Below are positions 1-8,327 of a DNA stretch of 64,000 nucleotides, piece after piece (the stretch's first letter is position 1; each line of letters starts with the position of its first letter). A model generated the notes under the pieces. That model was given only the letters and a program-made list of their open reading frames with translations. It did no database searches and was not told the origin of the DNA. The position numbers and the translations under genes are program-made. The stretch is from positions 1 through 64,000 of the forward strand of contig JAIBEZ010000058.1 in NCBI GenBank assembly GCA_019459485.1, given 5' to 3'. Source of the DNA: Prolixibacteraceae bacterium. Lineage in GTDB: Bacteria; Bacteroidota; Bacteroidia; Bacteroidales; Prolixibacteraceae.

Positions 1-872
1 TGTGCCCCAATCCTTGTAACTGAAATAGCTGCGGCCTTATTGGCAAAAGCGATCGATTCCTGAATCGTTTTTCCTTCTGACAAAGCAACTACCAGCGCAC
101 CGTTGAAAGTATCGCCGGCAGCGGTGGTATCAACCGCCTCCACCTTTGGAGCGCTGATGATTTCCGATTTTCCGTTCGACAGCAAAAATGCACCGGCTGA
201 ACCCATTGTAATAATCACCAGCTCAACCCCTTTTTCATTGAGAATCAGAGCAGCTTTTAAAGCAGATTGTTCGTCTGAAACCTTAATTCCGGTAAGCAGT
301 TCAGCTTCCGTTTCGTTGGGCGTAATGATATACAAATTCTGAAGCAATTCATCGGCAAGAACAGCAGCCGGAGCCGGATTTAAAACCACCTTCTTTTGCT
401 TTTTCGCAGTCATCCGGGCAATGTGCTCAACAGTCGGAATCGGAATTTCAAGTTGCATCAGCACATACTCCGATTCGTACAACTCGGCAATCGCCTTATC
501 AAAATCGGCTGCACTCAATGTACCGTTCGAGCCGGGCGCCACCACGATCGAGTTTTCGCCCTTTTTATCAACAGTGATCAATGCTACTCCACTCGGATTT
601 TCTGGATCGACTGCCACAAAATCAACATTAATTCCTTCGTCTTCGAGTTGTTGAACAGCCTGTTTACCGAAGATATCGTCACCAATTTTGCCTACAAAAG
701 TGACAATGCCACCCAATCGGGCAGCGGCAACCGCCTGATTGGCGCCTTTTCCTCCGGCATTCATCAGGAAACGACCACCCAAAATAGTTTCGCCGGGAGC
801 CGGGAATTTGTGTGTTTTGATGACCATATCGGTATTTGAACTTCCGACAACAAGGATTTTTCGTCTGTTCAT
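1..872 (-). CDS. rbsK: Ribokinase, PfkB family (3' end beyond window)
   Basis: Probable ATP-dependent ribokinase making ribose-5-phosphate in the cytoplasm. The start is the ATG at 872, giving a protein that begins MNRRKILVVGSSNTDMV, the usual ribokinase N-terminus. The PfkB substrate-binding glycines are visible near residues 43-50 (NAGGKGANQA). The second PfkB signature with the catalytic Asp (DTTAAGDTFNGA) lies near residues 250-262, so nearly the whole enzyme is present; about 290 codons are seen and the stop lies outside the window. A promoter-like TTTG-N19-TACTTTTA sits just upstream. No ribose transporter or rbsD is in view. Other sugar kinases of the family are possible, but the N-terminal motif favours ribokinase. 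Confidence 0.88.
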   Translation of the reverse strand, partial: MNRRKILVVGSSNTDMVIKTHKFPAPGETILGGRFLMNAGGKGANQAVAAARLGGIVTFVGKIGDDIFGKQAVQQLEDEGINVDFVAVDPENPSGVALITVDKKGENSIVVAPGSNGTLSAADFDKAIAELYESEYVLMQLEIPIPTVEHIARMTAKKQKKVVLNPAPAAVLADELLQNLYIITPNETEAELLTGIKVSDEQSALKAALILNEKGVELVIITMGSAGAFLLSNGKSEIISAPKVEAVDTTAAGDTFNGALVVALSEGKTIQESIAFANKAAAISVTRIGA

Positions 873-888
873 AAGATTTATTTTTCAC

Positions 889-919
889 TAAAAGTAAATC
901 TTATGACACAAGTATCAAA
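889..919 (-). promoter_or_regulatory. Bacteroidota-type promoter upstream of rbsK
   Basis: On the minus strand a TTTG (919-916) is followed after 19 nt by TACTTTTA (896-889). This fits the Bacteroidota -33 TTTG / -7 TAnnTTTG pattern except for the last base. It would place transcription start about 10 nt before the ATG at 872. Pattern match only. Confidence 0.4.
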
Positions 920-968
920 ATGTAAATGAAGAAATTACAATACTGTCACCTCTTTTGCAATTCATTAT

Positions 969-1553
969 TCAGAAATACCGTGGAACTCTGGCCTTGTATT
1001 TTCGGTATTCGTTGCCAAATTCATTTTCGAGAAATTTCTCTTCGCCTAAAATAATGAAGTGGTGAACGATCATTCCATACAACATCACCATCAGGAGCAA
1101 AACACTGGGAAGAAATAAGAAAGTAGCGGTATTCATGAAAAAAAAACTGGCATACATCGGATTTCTGCTAATGGCATAAATACCGCTTGTGCGAAGCGCG
1201 TGTTTTCCGGTTGGCAATCCGATATTGGTTATCAAACCCATCGAAAGGTAGGCCGGAACGATAATCAGATTTGCGGGAATCAGAAATACAGCAGCCAATA
1301 ACTTTTGAACTTCCGGAGTGTAATCCTGAATTAAGTAGGGCACTGAATTACGGTATTCAGGAAAAATGGCTGTTACAGCAAACAAAGCCCAAACTCCAAA
1401 AAGGAAAAATTTACCAGTAAAAAACAGCAGCGGATGAATGGTGGGTTTTCCCATAGCATCTTTCCCGTTTTTAGCCAAAAATGCACCCAAAACAACTGTT
1501 GCCAAAATGGGCATACTTATCAAAACAGCCAAACTGTAATCAATCCAGTTCAT
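969..1553 (-). CDS. Isoprenylcysteine carboxyl methyltransferase/PEMT-like membrane protein
   Basis: Integral membrane protein of 194 aa with about five hydrophobic segments. The C-terminal half matches the phospholipid-methyltransferase/ICMT family: an RTSGIYAISRNPMYASFF motif near residues 125-142, then an acidic/aromatic tail with GEEKFLENEFGNEYRKYKA. In this family the RNPMY and EE segments bind S-adenosylmethionine. The substrate cannot be told from sequence. Its start codon overlaps the stop of the upstream permease gene (ATGA, base 1553), so the two are very likely co-translated. Linkage to a metal exporter suggests an accessory role in metal stress or membrane modification, but this is inference. 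Confidence 0.75.
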   Translation of the reverse strand: MNWIDYSLAVLISMPILATVVLGAFLAKNGKDAMGKPTIHPLLFFTGKFFLFGVWALFAVTAIFPEYRNSVPYLIQDYTPEVQKLLAAVFLIPANLIIVPAYLSMGLITNIGLPTGKHALRTSGIYAISRNPMYASFFFMNTATFLFLPSVLLLMVMLYGMIVHHFIILGEEKFLENEFGNEYRKYKARVPRYF

Positions 1554-2881
1554 CAGATGCTTCCTTTATATTGATAGCCCAGATCAGTCACAATCAGTTC
1601 AATTTCAGACAGATTTATCTTTGACCCTTTAATTTTCACCTGCGAAGTGTTTTTATCAGCTACCACTTCTTCAATACCTTCTATTTTCGAAAGGTTGCGG
1701 TTTATACTGGCTTCGCAATGCGAGCAAGTCATGCCTTCAACTTTGATCGTTTGAAACTTTTCAGCTGTCATTTTTTTATTTTTTTGAATTCGGTTAGCAA
1801 TGTATCCTGAAACCATTAAAACTACCAGAATAACCGATGAAGCAATCCCCACCCATTTCGGGAACATTTCGTGGGCTTCGCCATGCGCCATCAAATGGTT
1901 CATGTGGCTCATGATAAAATCGGCAGGAATCAGCCAATTGGTGAGCAAACCAAAGAAAATAGCTCCTCCGGTAATGGATGCAAGGTAAATAAACAGTGAT
2001 TTTCGACCCATTGTTTTACCAATAACGGTCATCGTTGCAACATTCGTTGCCGGACCGGCCATCATAAAAACCAAAGCGGCTCCGGGCGAAACGCCTTTCA
2101 TAAGCAAAACTGCCGCAATCGGAATAGAACCGGTTGCACAAACATAAATTGGAACTGAAGCGGCCAATACTACCAGAATTTCGAGCACCCCGTAGCCCTT
2201 GAACATGCTAAAAAAGTCAGGAGGCAACAAAACTGAAATTAGTGCTGCAACTAAAAAACCAAGTATCAACCATTTGGCAATATCCTGAAGCAATTCTACA
2301 AAAGCATAGTTTGCTGCCTGAATAAGCGGATGACGATCTTTCTTTGGAGGCTCGTGGCAACCACAGGAGTCGTCGGCGCATGTTTCTTTGATTTTCCCCA
2401 GTTTTACAGCGTCAATTTTGAAACTTCCATACTTCGAGTTAACGGGTGGGGCAACAACTTTCGGTGGTTCTTTGATCAGTAAATTGGTTAAGACTCCCCC
2501 GAAGATCCCGGTTGTAAAAGCTACGATTGGCCGAAGAATAGCAAAAGGCCATCCGAGCATAGAATAGGTAGCAAAAATGGAATCGACCCCAGTTTGCGGC
2601 GTCGAAATCAGAAACGAATTGGTTGCGCCACGCGATGCGCCATTCTTGTAAAATGATATACCGGTAGGAATTACTCCGCATGAACAAAGTGGCATGGGAA
2701 CTCCAAGCAAGGAGCCGTTAACAGCCGACTTGAAATTTGATTTGCCCAAATATTTATCGATGTGTTTCTGCGGAAAATAGACTTTCAACAAACCGGCAAA
2801 TACCAGCCCCAGTAGCAACCATGGAGCCATTTCGCCTACCAGATAGTACAATTCTGAAAAATAACGGACTATGTATTCCAT
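1553..2881 (-). CDS. SO_0444-type Cu/Zn efflux permease with C-terminal HMA domain
   Basis: Membrane permease of the DUF318/ArsP-like family. The N-terminal part has a membrane segment followed by PMPLCSCGVIPTG (a conserved Cys pair), a cytoplasmic Cys/His-rich loop (CADDSCGCHE) and a second bundle of helices with MAGPATNVAT. The last 70 residues form a heavy-metal-associated domain with MTCSHC at about Cys397/Cys400 (numbered from the upstream start), suited to Cu(I) or Zn(II). The frame opens at 2914, but the ATG at 2881 is preferred because it begins MEYIVRYF like homologues and has AGAAGG 8 nt upstream. It overlaps the methyltransferase gene by one base. Expected role: export of copper or zinc across the inner membrane. 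Confidence 0.82.
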   Translation of the reverse strand: MEYIVRYFSELYYLVGEMAPWLLLGLVFAGLLKVYFPQKHIDKYLGKSNFKSAVNGSLLGVPMPLCSCGVIPTGISFYKNGASRGATNSFLISTPQTGVDSIFATYSMLGWPFAILRPIVAFTTGIFGGVLTNLLIKEPPKVVAPPVNSKYGSFKIDAVKLGKIKETCADDSCGCHEPPKKDRHPLIQAANYAFVELLQDIAKWLILGFLVAALISVLLPPDFFSMFKGYGVLEILVVLAASVPIYVCATGSIPIAAVLLMKGVSPGAALVFMMAGPATNVATMTVIGKTMGRKSLFIYLASITGGAIFFGLLTNWLIPADFIMSHMNHLMAHGEAHEMFPKWVGIASSVILVVLMVSGYIANRIQKNKKMTAEKFQTIKVEGMTCSHCEASINRNLSKIEGIEEVVADKNTSQVKIKGSKINLSEIELIVTDLGYQYKGSI

Positions 2882-3041
2882 CTCACAACCTTCTATCGAT
2901 TTTTTCCTATACACTTAATAGCTACCAAAAGTAACACAAATAAAAACATTGAGCTATCTGAATACTTCCATTTATTTAACGATCACCCGATCATTTTATC
3001 TTCTTGTTTGTTGGGACATCAACATTGGGAGTTGAACCGAC

Positions 3042-3086
3042 AAAAAAAAAACGAGACCACCTTTGCAGATGGCCTCGTTTTTTTTT
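3042..3086 (-). terminator. Rho-independent terminator after the TPR gene
   Basis: Hairpin with arms at 3051-3059 and 3070-3078, flanked by an A-run and a T-run. The single A·C mismatch on the plus strand becomes a G·U pair in minus-strand RNA, so it fits the upstream minus-strand TPR gene best. Confidence 0.75.
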
Positions 3087-3108
3087 AAAGTAATCGAAAT
3101 ATTTATCC

Positions 3109-3759
3109 TTAAATATTTTGCTCACAGGCAGCCTTTAATTGTTTGCCTGTTGCATTTTCAGGATCGATAGCCAGTGCCTTTTCTACCAACGGAAGTGCTT
3201 TTTTAAACTCATCCTTTGCTTTTTCAGTAGCAACTTTGTAGGGTTCGTCGGTTGTTTTGTATTTTGCGGCAGCTACATCAGCGGCAGCATTTTTAAGAAT
3301 AGTAGCACCGGCAGTATAAAAAACATTGGCTTCTTTCAGATAAACATTGGCCAGCATTCCCTTAAGTTTATCATCATTGGGCGAATTAGCCAGAGCAACC
3401 TCAAGGGTTTTTTCATACTCTTCATCATTCTTCGTTAATCTATAAGTATTTATCTTATAAAGCAACGCGGTTTCTTTCTTATAATCCATTGCAATCGTTT
3501 CATCTAACAGTTTGATTGCTTTGGTAAAGTCTTTCGACTGATAGGCACAAACTGCCATATTATATACCATAGCGGTATCTTTAGGTTCATCGCCCCATTT
3601 GCTCAATGCAGTTTCATATAACTTAAGAGCTCCGGCGTAATCTTTAGAGCGCAGAGCTTCATTGCCTTCATTTTTAAAATCGATTGCACCTTTTTCTTCC
3701 TGTGCAAATCCTACCACAATTCCAAAACAAAACACAATAGCTAAAAAAAATCGTTTCAT
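3109..3759 (-). CDS. Secreted TPR-repeat protein
   Basis: 216 aa with a cleavable signal peptide (MKRFFLAIVFCFGIVVGFAQ), so periplasmic or surface-exposed. The mature part consists of TPR-like helices: FKNEGNEALRSKDYAGALKLYE near residues 28-49, then AYQSKDFTKAIKLLDETIAMD, and a C-terminal unit FKKALPLVEKALAIDPENATG. Between them is an Ala-rich stretch near residues 155-170. No catalytic residues are visible. Such proteins are protein-protein scaffolds; the partner is unknown. It is followed by a terminator and is separated by 184 nt from a second, much shorter TPR gene on the same strand. Confidence 0.75.
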   Translation of the reverse strand: MKRFFLAIVFCFGIVVGFAQEEKGAIDFKNEGNEALRSKDYAGALKLYETALSKWGDEPKDTAMVYNMAVCAYQSKDFTKAIKLLDETIAMDYKKETALLYKINTYRLTKNDEEYEKTLEVALANSPNDDKLKGMLANVYLKEANVFYTAGATILKNAAADVAAAKYKTTDEPYKVATEKAKDEFKKALPLVEKALAIDPENATGKQLKAACEQNI

Positions 3760-3943
3760 ACTTATAATTTTAAAGGTTTATAATTCATCTTCTTAAATTT
3801 CTTCTCTGATATTAACTAAGTTCATGCCAAAAATAACAAATACAAATAAAAAACCTAAGAATTAATTAACACTGAAATTAAAAAAAACATCTTTCCATGG
3901 TCGAAATATAACCGAAATACATAAAATAGATCGCCATAAATAT

Positions 3944-4222
3944 CTAAGGATTAAACATATCAGGCGTGAAATACCCCAAAATATTTCCGGCCATTTCGAT
4001 TCCTGATTTTGCTTCCTGATTTCCGGGCTCAATTTCCAAAACCGAACAATAATCATTCATTGCATCTCCCCAGTTTTGCATTTTGTAATGTATTCGCGCC
4101 CTAAGCAAAAATGCACCACTGTCATTTTGATCATTCCGGAGAATCTCATTCAAAGCGTCGAATGAACCCGAAAATTCATTCTGATCAAACAACAATTTTG
4201 CCTTATTCATTAAATCATTCAT
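3944..4222 (-). CDS. Small TPR-like protein
   Basis: 92 aa without a signal peptide, so probably cytoplasmic. It contains about two TPR units: KAKLLFDQNEFSGSFDALNE and ARIHYKMQNWGDAMNDYCSV followed by LEIEPGNQEAKSG. It lies 36 nt downstream of the RelA/SpoT-like gene on the same strand and may be co-transcribed with it. Function is unknown; a partner-binding adaptor is the most that can be said. Confidence 0.65.
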   Translation of the reverse strand: MNDLMNKAKLLFDQNEFSGSFDALNEILRNDQNDSGAFLLRARIHYKMQNWGDAMNDYCSVLEIEPGNQEAKSGIEMAGNILGYFTPDMFNP

Positions 4223-4258
4223 TGCTATTTAATCTTTAAATTTTCAATTAAACGTCTT

Positions 4259-6427
4259 CTATTCAGCCCTTGTAACAGATATAACACCATTGATACCCTT
4301 TAGTTTATTCATTAAAAAGTCAAGATGATCAAGCCCATTTACAAAAACCCGCAAAGTTCCGTCGAATGCGCCATTGTTGGTATCAATATTTATTGAACGC
4401 ATCTGCACGCCAATATCTTTTGATATTACATGCGAAATTTGCCCCACAATTCCAATTTCATCGGTTCCTGCAATGCGTATGGTTGCCTGAAACGACGATT
4501 TTTTCTTTGTCTCCTGCCATTTCGCTTTAATGAGGCGGTATGGATAGCGCTCAAGCAATTGCGGGGCATTCGGGCAAGTTGAACGGTGAATTTTTATGCC
4601 TTCACTAATGGTAACAAACCCAAATATCGGATCTCCGAAAATCGGGTTACAGCAGGGAGCCAATTTATAAACTACATTTTTAAGGTTGTTGTCAATCACC
4701 AGATAATCATCTCCACCTGAAAATTCCAGATCCTGAATTTTTTCTTTGGGCAATATATCTGCAATAAGTTGTTTGGCAGTTTCTTCCTTTTTCCCCACCA
4801 ACAACTCCTTAATTTCAAGCGGATCAATTTTGCCGGTCGAAACATTGTAATACAAGTCCTGCGCAAGTTTCAGTTTATAATTCTTCAGTATTTTTCGAAT
4901 ACTTTCGTCATTGTATTCAATCTTCCAGTTCTTCATTTTCCGGAGAACGATTTCTTTACCGTTCTCGGCTTCGCGTTTAACTTCCTCATTCAAACTGGCT
5001 TTTATCCGGTTTTTCGCCTTTGTTGTTGCAACAAAATCGAGCCAATCCAACTTAGGTCGCTGATGGTTTGCTGTATCAACCGATATCTGATCGCCGTTTT
5101 TAAGCTTATGCCGCAGGGTTACATTTCGCCCGTTTACTTTTCCGCCCACACATCTGTCGCCTACTCCTGAATGGATCTCGTAGGCAAAATCGAGCAATGT
5201 TGCTCCAGCCGACAATTTGCGTAAATCGCCCTTTGGCGTGAATACAAATATCTCATCGGCATAAACGTTCATTTTGAATTCGTCGATAAAATCGACCATA
5301 TTCAAATCCGGATTTTCCAAAATTTCACGCACGTTGGCCAGCCATTTTTCCATTTCAGAAGTACCGGTTCCACCTTTGTATTTCCAATGCGCAGCCAGTC
5401 CTTTTTCTGCAATTTCATCCATACGCCTGGTTCTGATCTGAATCTCAACCCATTTGTCGTGTGGCCCTAAAACAGTGGCATGCAGCGACTCGTAACCATT
5501 CGATTTGGGTATGGTTATCCAATCGCGCATACGTTTCGGGTTCGACTGGTATTCTTCTGTAACGACCGAATACACCTGCCAGCAATCCGATTTTTCATTT
5601 TCCAGTTCAGTATTGAGAATAATACGAATGGCAAATAAATCCATTACCTCATCAAACTCCACTTTCTGTGTCTGCATTTTGCGCCAGATGGAATTGATGG
5701 ATTTGGTTCTGGCTTTCATGTCAAAGGAAAAACCCCTGATATTCAGCTTGTTTTCGATTGGCTTCACAAATTCAGCCACAAAATTCGCACGTTCCCTGTC
5801 GGTTTCCTGCAACCTAAGGGCAACTGCTTTATAAGCCTCCGGATTTTGGTATTTCAGGCAAAGATCAAGCAGCTCTGAATTAATGTAGTACAGACCAAGC
5901 CGGTGAGCCAGCGGAGCATACAAATGAGATGTTTCACTTGATATTTTGGCTTGTATAGCGTCACTTTGTAAATCGAGGTGACGCATTACCTGCATGCGGT
6001 CAGCTATCTTCAACAAAATTACCCGCACATCGCCAGCCATTGCAAGCATCAGGTTGCGGAAGTTTTCTGAATGCAATTCAACCGTATCTGTTCCGAGCGC
6101 GTTAATCTTTGCCATTCCCTGCAAAATAGAGGCGACCGATCTCCCGAATCTTACTTCTATTTCGCTGACATACTGATCCTTGTAAAATACATTGTGCAAC
6201 AGGGCAGCAATCACCGAATCCACCCCGAGACCAATTTCGAGAACTACAATCTTTGCTACATCAATGGAATGAATTACAATATTTTCGCCCGACTCCCAAC
6301 TGGTATCTCCAAAAACATCGCATGCGAATTTATAGGCATCCTGAATTTTTGAATGATCTTTCTCCGGAATGTTTGTTTTGCATATTTCGAAGAATTCGGA
6401 AAATGCTGTTTCAATATCTGTTATCAT
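4259..6427 (-). CDS. relA: Long RelA/SpoT homologue, synthetase intact, hydrolase site degenerate
   Basis: 722-aa stringent-response enzyme with the full domain order. The N-terminal HD-like domain keeps His53, His78 and Asp143. The HD motif, however, reads HN (Asn79), and the following Glu-Asp pair of active hydrolases is Tyr82-Lys83. The synthetase domain (about 220-350) is intact: DLFAIRI (Asp263, Arg268), RMRDWITIPKSNGYESLHATV (20 of these residues match the GTP/ATP-binding region) and EIQIRT (Glu328). Then come TGS (about 390-455), a Cys-Cys/His/Cys zinc-finger-like segment (CCNP, RSTCPN) and a C-terminal ACT domain. Expected activity is (p)ppGpp synthesis on the ribosome with little or no hydrolysis, so a second, hydrolase-competent homologue should exist elsewhere. 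Confidence 0.9.
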   Translation of the reverse strand: MITDIETAFSEFFEICKTNIPEKDHSKIQDAYKFACDVFGDTSWESGENIVIHSIDVAKIVVLEIGLGVDSVIAALLHNVFYKDQYVSEIEVRFGRSVASILQGMAKINALGTDTVELHSENFRNLMLAMAGDVRVILLKIADRMQVMRHLDLQSDAIQAKISSETSHLYAPLAHRLGLYYINSELLDLCLKYQNPEAYKAVALRLQETDRERANFVAEFVKPIENKLNIRGFSFDMKARTKSINSIWRKMQTQKVEFDEVMDLFAIRIILNTELENEKSDCWQVYSVVTEEYQSNPKRMRDWITIPKSNGYESLHATVLGPHDKWVEIQIRTRRMDEIAEKGLAAHWKYKGGTGTSEMEKWLANVREILENPDLNMVDFIDEFKMNVYADEIFVFTPKGDLRKLSAGATLLDFAYEIHSGVGDRCVGGKVNGRNVTLRHKLKNGDQISVDTANHQRPKLDWLDFVATTKAKNRIKASLNEEVKREAENGKEIVLRKMKNWKIEYNDESIRKILKNYKLKLAQDLYYNVSTGKIDPLEIKELLVGKKEETAKQLIADILPKEKIQDLEFSGGDDYLVIDNNLKNVVYKLAPCCNPIFGDPIFGFVTISEGIKIHRSTCPNAPQLLERYPYRLIKAKWQETKKKSSFQATIRIAGTDEIGIVGQISHVISKDIGVQMRSINIDTNNGAFDGTLRVFVNGLDHLDFLMNKLKGINGVISVTRAE

Positions 6428-6514
6428 GATTCTATTTTCAATCAGGAAACAATAAAAAATTATTTAAAAACCTGTTCGATTCAAAGGTAGTTTTCAAATC
6501 AAACAACTACATCA

Positions 6515-6925
6515 TCAAATTGTAAGATCGCCAGCTGCTTCGGGTTGATAAATTATTTCATCAATTCTGATTTTTGTCAAGCCTCCCGGAACCATCCACT
6601 CGATTAAATCCCCCACCCTGAACCCGATCAGGGCAGTTGCAACAGGAGAAAAGATTGAAACTCTTTTTTCCTTTAAATTCGCTTCATTTGGATACACTAT
6701 TTTAAATTCCTGCTGTTTTCCGGCATCGACAAATGTTATTTTCACAACTGAATTCATTGTTACTACATCACCCGGAATTTTATCCGGATCAAGAATTGTA
6801 GCAGAATTTAATTCATTGATCAGTTTTTCCGCTTCTGATGCAGCAATCGTTTTATTTTGCATTGCTTCACCAATTTGCTTTTGTATTCTGATATAATCCA
6901 GCCTATTTACAATAATATTTTTCAT
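6515..6925 (-). CDS. Rnk/GreA-GreB C-terminal-domain family factor
   Basis: 136 aa, the same length as E. coli Rnk. The N-terminal 40 residues are a short helical hairpin; the remainder is the FKBP-like GreA/GreB C-terminal fold (VVTMNSVVKITF, FKIVYPNEAN, ISIFSPVATALIG-like segment, VGDLIEWMVPGG). It lacks the long coiled coil needed for transcript cleavage, so an RNA-polymerase-binding modulator like Rnk is more likely than a cleavage factor. It is cytoplasmic and lies 87 nt upstream of relA on the same strand. Which Rnk-like role it plays here is not shown. Confidence 0.8.
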   Translation of the reverse strand: MKNIIVNRLDYIRIQKQIGEAMQNKTIAASEAEKLINELNSATILDPDKIPGDVVTMNSVVKITFVDAGKQQEFKIVYPNEANLKEKRVSIFSPVATALIGFRVGDLIEWMVPGGLTKIRIDEIIYQPEAAGDLTI

Positions 6926-7001
6926 GATATTCTGTTTTAAATTACCAATTTTAAAATTCTGATTAAGTTGCTAATAAATAGCGATTGAAAAAATCGCACA
7001 T

Positions 7002-7030
7002 AAAAAAAGGCTACCAAATGGCAGCCTTTT
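7002..7030 (-). terminator. Terminator after ferritin gene
   Basis: Hairpin AAAAGGCT (7005-7012) / AGCCTTTT (7023-7030) with extension through CC/GG; the minus-strand RNA ends in a U-run. A second small hairpin GCGATT/AATCGC lies at 6981-6997. Confidence 0.75.
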
Positions 7031-7051
7031 GCAAATTATTATTTGTAAAAA

Positions 7052-7564
7052 TTATACTGCCGCATTTGGATCAACAAAGACTCGCTGTCCGAATTCACGA
7101 TCCATCATAAAAATTCCATTACCTTGTCCGTCGATAAGCTTGAGTGTGTCCAGAATCTTTTGAACGTTGGCTTCTTCTTCAACCTGTTCATCAATAAACC
7201 ACTTCAGGAAACTTTGAGAAGCATGGTCGCTGGCTGCTATCGCAACACTCATCAAATTATTAATCAGGTCGGTAACATGGGCTTCGTGCACCTGTGTCTT
7301 TTCAAATACGTCAACAATTCCACCAAAATCAACCGGTACCTGTTCGATCGCTTTCAAAACTACTTTGCCATTGCGTTCGGTCAGGTAATTGAAAAATTTC
7401 AGCGCATGTGCCGCTTCTTCCTGATACTGAACTTTCATCCAGTTGGCAAAACCCGAAAGACCCATGTCTTCAAAGTAGGCAGCCATAGAAAGGTAAAGAT
7501 ATGCAGAATAACTTTCGGCATTGATCTGTGCATTTATTGCATCTAATACTTCTTTTTTTATCAT
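7052..7564 (-). CDS. ftnA: Non-heme ferritin
   Basis: Iron-storage ferritin of 170 aa from the ATG at 7564 (MIKKEVLDAINAQINAESYS). The frame continues upstream to 7639, but that part is a low-complexity Lys/Phe stretch, and a -7-like box at 7604-7597 would lie inside it, so the shorter start is chosen. Ferroxidase-centre residues are present: the Glu of INAESYSAYLYL, the EEAAH motif (YQEEAAHALKFF), a Glu in the helix before EKTQVHEAH and Glu-rich DEQVEEEANV. It oxidises Fe(II) and stores Fe(III) in a 24-mer in the cytoplasm. Confidence 0.92.
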   Translation of the reverse strand: MIKKEVLDAINAQINAESYSAYLYLSMAAYFEDMGLSGFANWMKVQYQEEAAHALKFFNYLTERNGKVVLKAIEQVPVDFGGIVDVFEKTQVHEAHVTDLINNLMSVAIAASDHASQSFLKWFIDEQVEEEANVQKILDTLKLIDGQGNGIFMMDREFGQRVFVDPNAAV

Positions 7565-7596
7565 AGCTCTATGTTTTTCATTTTTTTTTAAAAATA

Positions 7597-7604
7597 CAAA
7601 ATTA
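7597..7604 (-). promoter_or_regulatory. -7 box of ferritin gene
   Basis: TAATTTTG on the minus strand (7604-7597) is a perfect TAnnTTTG and lies 33 nt before the chosen ATG. No convincing -33 TTTG is seen at the right distance. Confidence 0.4.
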
Positions 7605-7673
7605 TATTTAGCCTTGAACTTAAATTTAAATTTGAACAAGAAAATACCTGAAAAGTTTCAAAAATGATAACAA

Positions 7674-8318
7674 TCAGTCATGAAAATCGAGGTTGAATTT
7701 TTGTTTGAATTCATTCAGCACCGGATTTTTCTGCATCATCATCTGTAATTTTTCCGAATCAGAAAAAATAACCCGTTCCGATTCATTTTTTTCCAGTTTG
7801 GTAATTATTTCAATTCCCGAATTTCGGAGTTCTTTGCGCAACCACGAAACAAGTTCCGGTTTTATCTGTCGAACATCTTCTTCCTGAACTGAATTTCCGA
7901 TTTTTAGCAATAATTTATTTCCATCAGTTATTTCAGGAACATTTGAAAGGGCAGAACAAAGACTTGGACGGTCGGCCATTTTATCCAAAAATTCAATCCA
8001 TTTTGCCGTCAGTTCATCCTGGGTAAACGATTCAAAATCATTTTCCTGATACTGACTAAAAATGTTTTTCTGGGGATCATCCAATAACTTTTTTTCCTGA
8101 CTGCCTCCTGAAAGTGCATCTTTGATTGACGGGCTAAACGAGCTCCCCATTTTTCGGATTACCTTCATTGTACCCGGCTTTTCAACCGGTGGAAGATTGT
8201 TTGTTACAACAGCGGTAGTGATTTCAGGTTGTGATACCGAAGCAGCAGACTGAGACGGCTGTGCATCTGTCAGGTTGAAGATCGGCAAAATCGCCGTTTC
8301 ACCGGTTTCGTCAACTAT
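7674..8318 (-). CDS. dnaX: C-terminal (tau-specific) part of DnaX, in the -1 frame
   Basis: About 214 codons that continue dnaX in the -1 frame immediately after the A10 run at 8318-8327. There is no ATG near its beginning, only a TTG at 8288, and no separate promoter or ribosome site, so an independent gene is unlikely. The segment starts with a Pro/Ser/Thr-rich linker (VSQPEITTAVV, NNLPPVEKPG) and ends with a folded domain (KWIEFLDKMADRPSLCSAL to the C-terminus NEFKQKFNLDFHD), which resembles the C-terminus of Bacteroidota DnaX. In E. coli the corresponding tau part binds DnaB helicase and polymerase alpha. Joined to the upstream part the product is about 581 aa. Confidence 0.8.
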   Translation of the reverse strand: MVDETGETAILPIFNLTDAQPSQSAASVSQPEITTAVVTNNLPPVEKPGTMKVIRKMGSSFSPSIKDALSGGSQEKKLLDDPQKNIFSQYQENDFESFTQDELTAKWIEFLDKMADRPSLCSALSNVPEITDGNKLLLKIGNSVQEEDVRQIKPELVSWLRKELRNSGIEIITKLEKNESERVIFSDSEKLQMMMQKNPVLNEFKQKFNLDFHD

Positions 8319-8327
8319 TTTTTTTTT
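8315..8327 (-). promoter_or_regulatory. dnaX: Putative dnaX frameshift/slippage site
   Basis: The minus strand reads TTA AAA AAA AAA TAG: ten consecutive A followed at once by a zero-frame stop. The A_AAA_AAA heptamer is in the correct phase for tandem -1 ribosomal slippage; a run this long also favours polymerase slippage, as known for Thermus dnaX. A short hairpin CGGC/GCCG lies about 28 nt downstream. A -1 shift opens the frame to 7674. A homopolymer sequencing error is the alternative. Confidence 0.7.

Noticed and set aside
396-839. 147-codon plus-strand frame over the ribokinase gene
   Set aside because: The minus strand encodes clear ribokinase motifs throughout.
7674-8288. Separate 204-aa gene starting at a TTG
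   Set aside because: No start context, and the sequence matches the DnaX C-terminus; better explained as the -1-frame part of dnaX.
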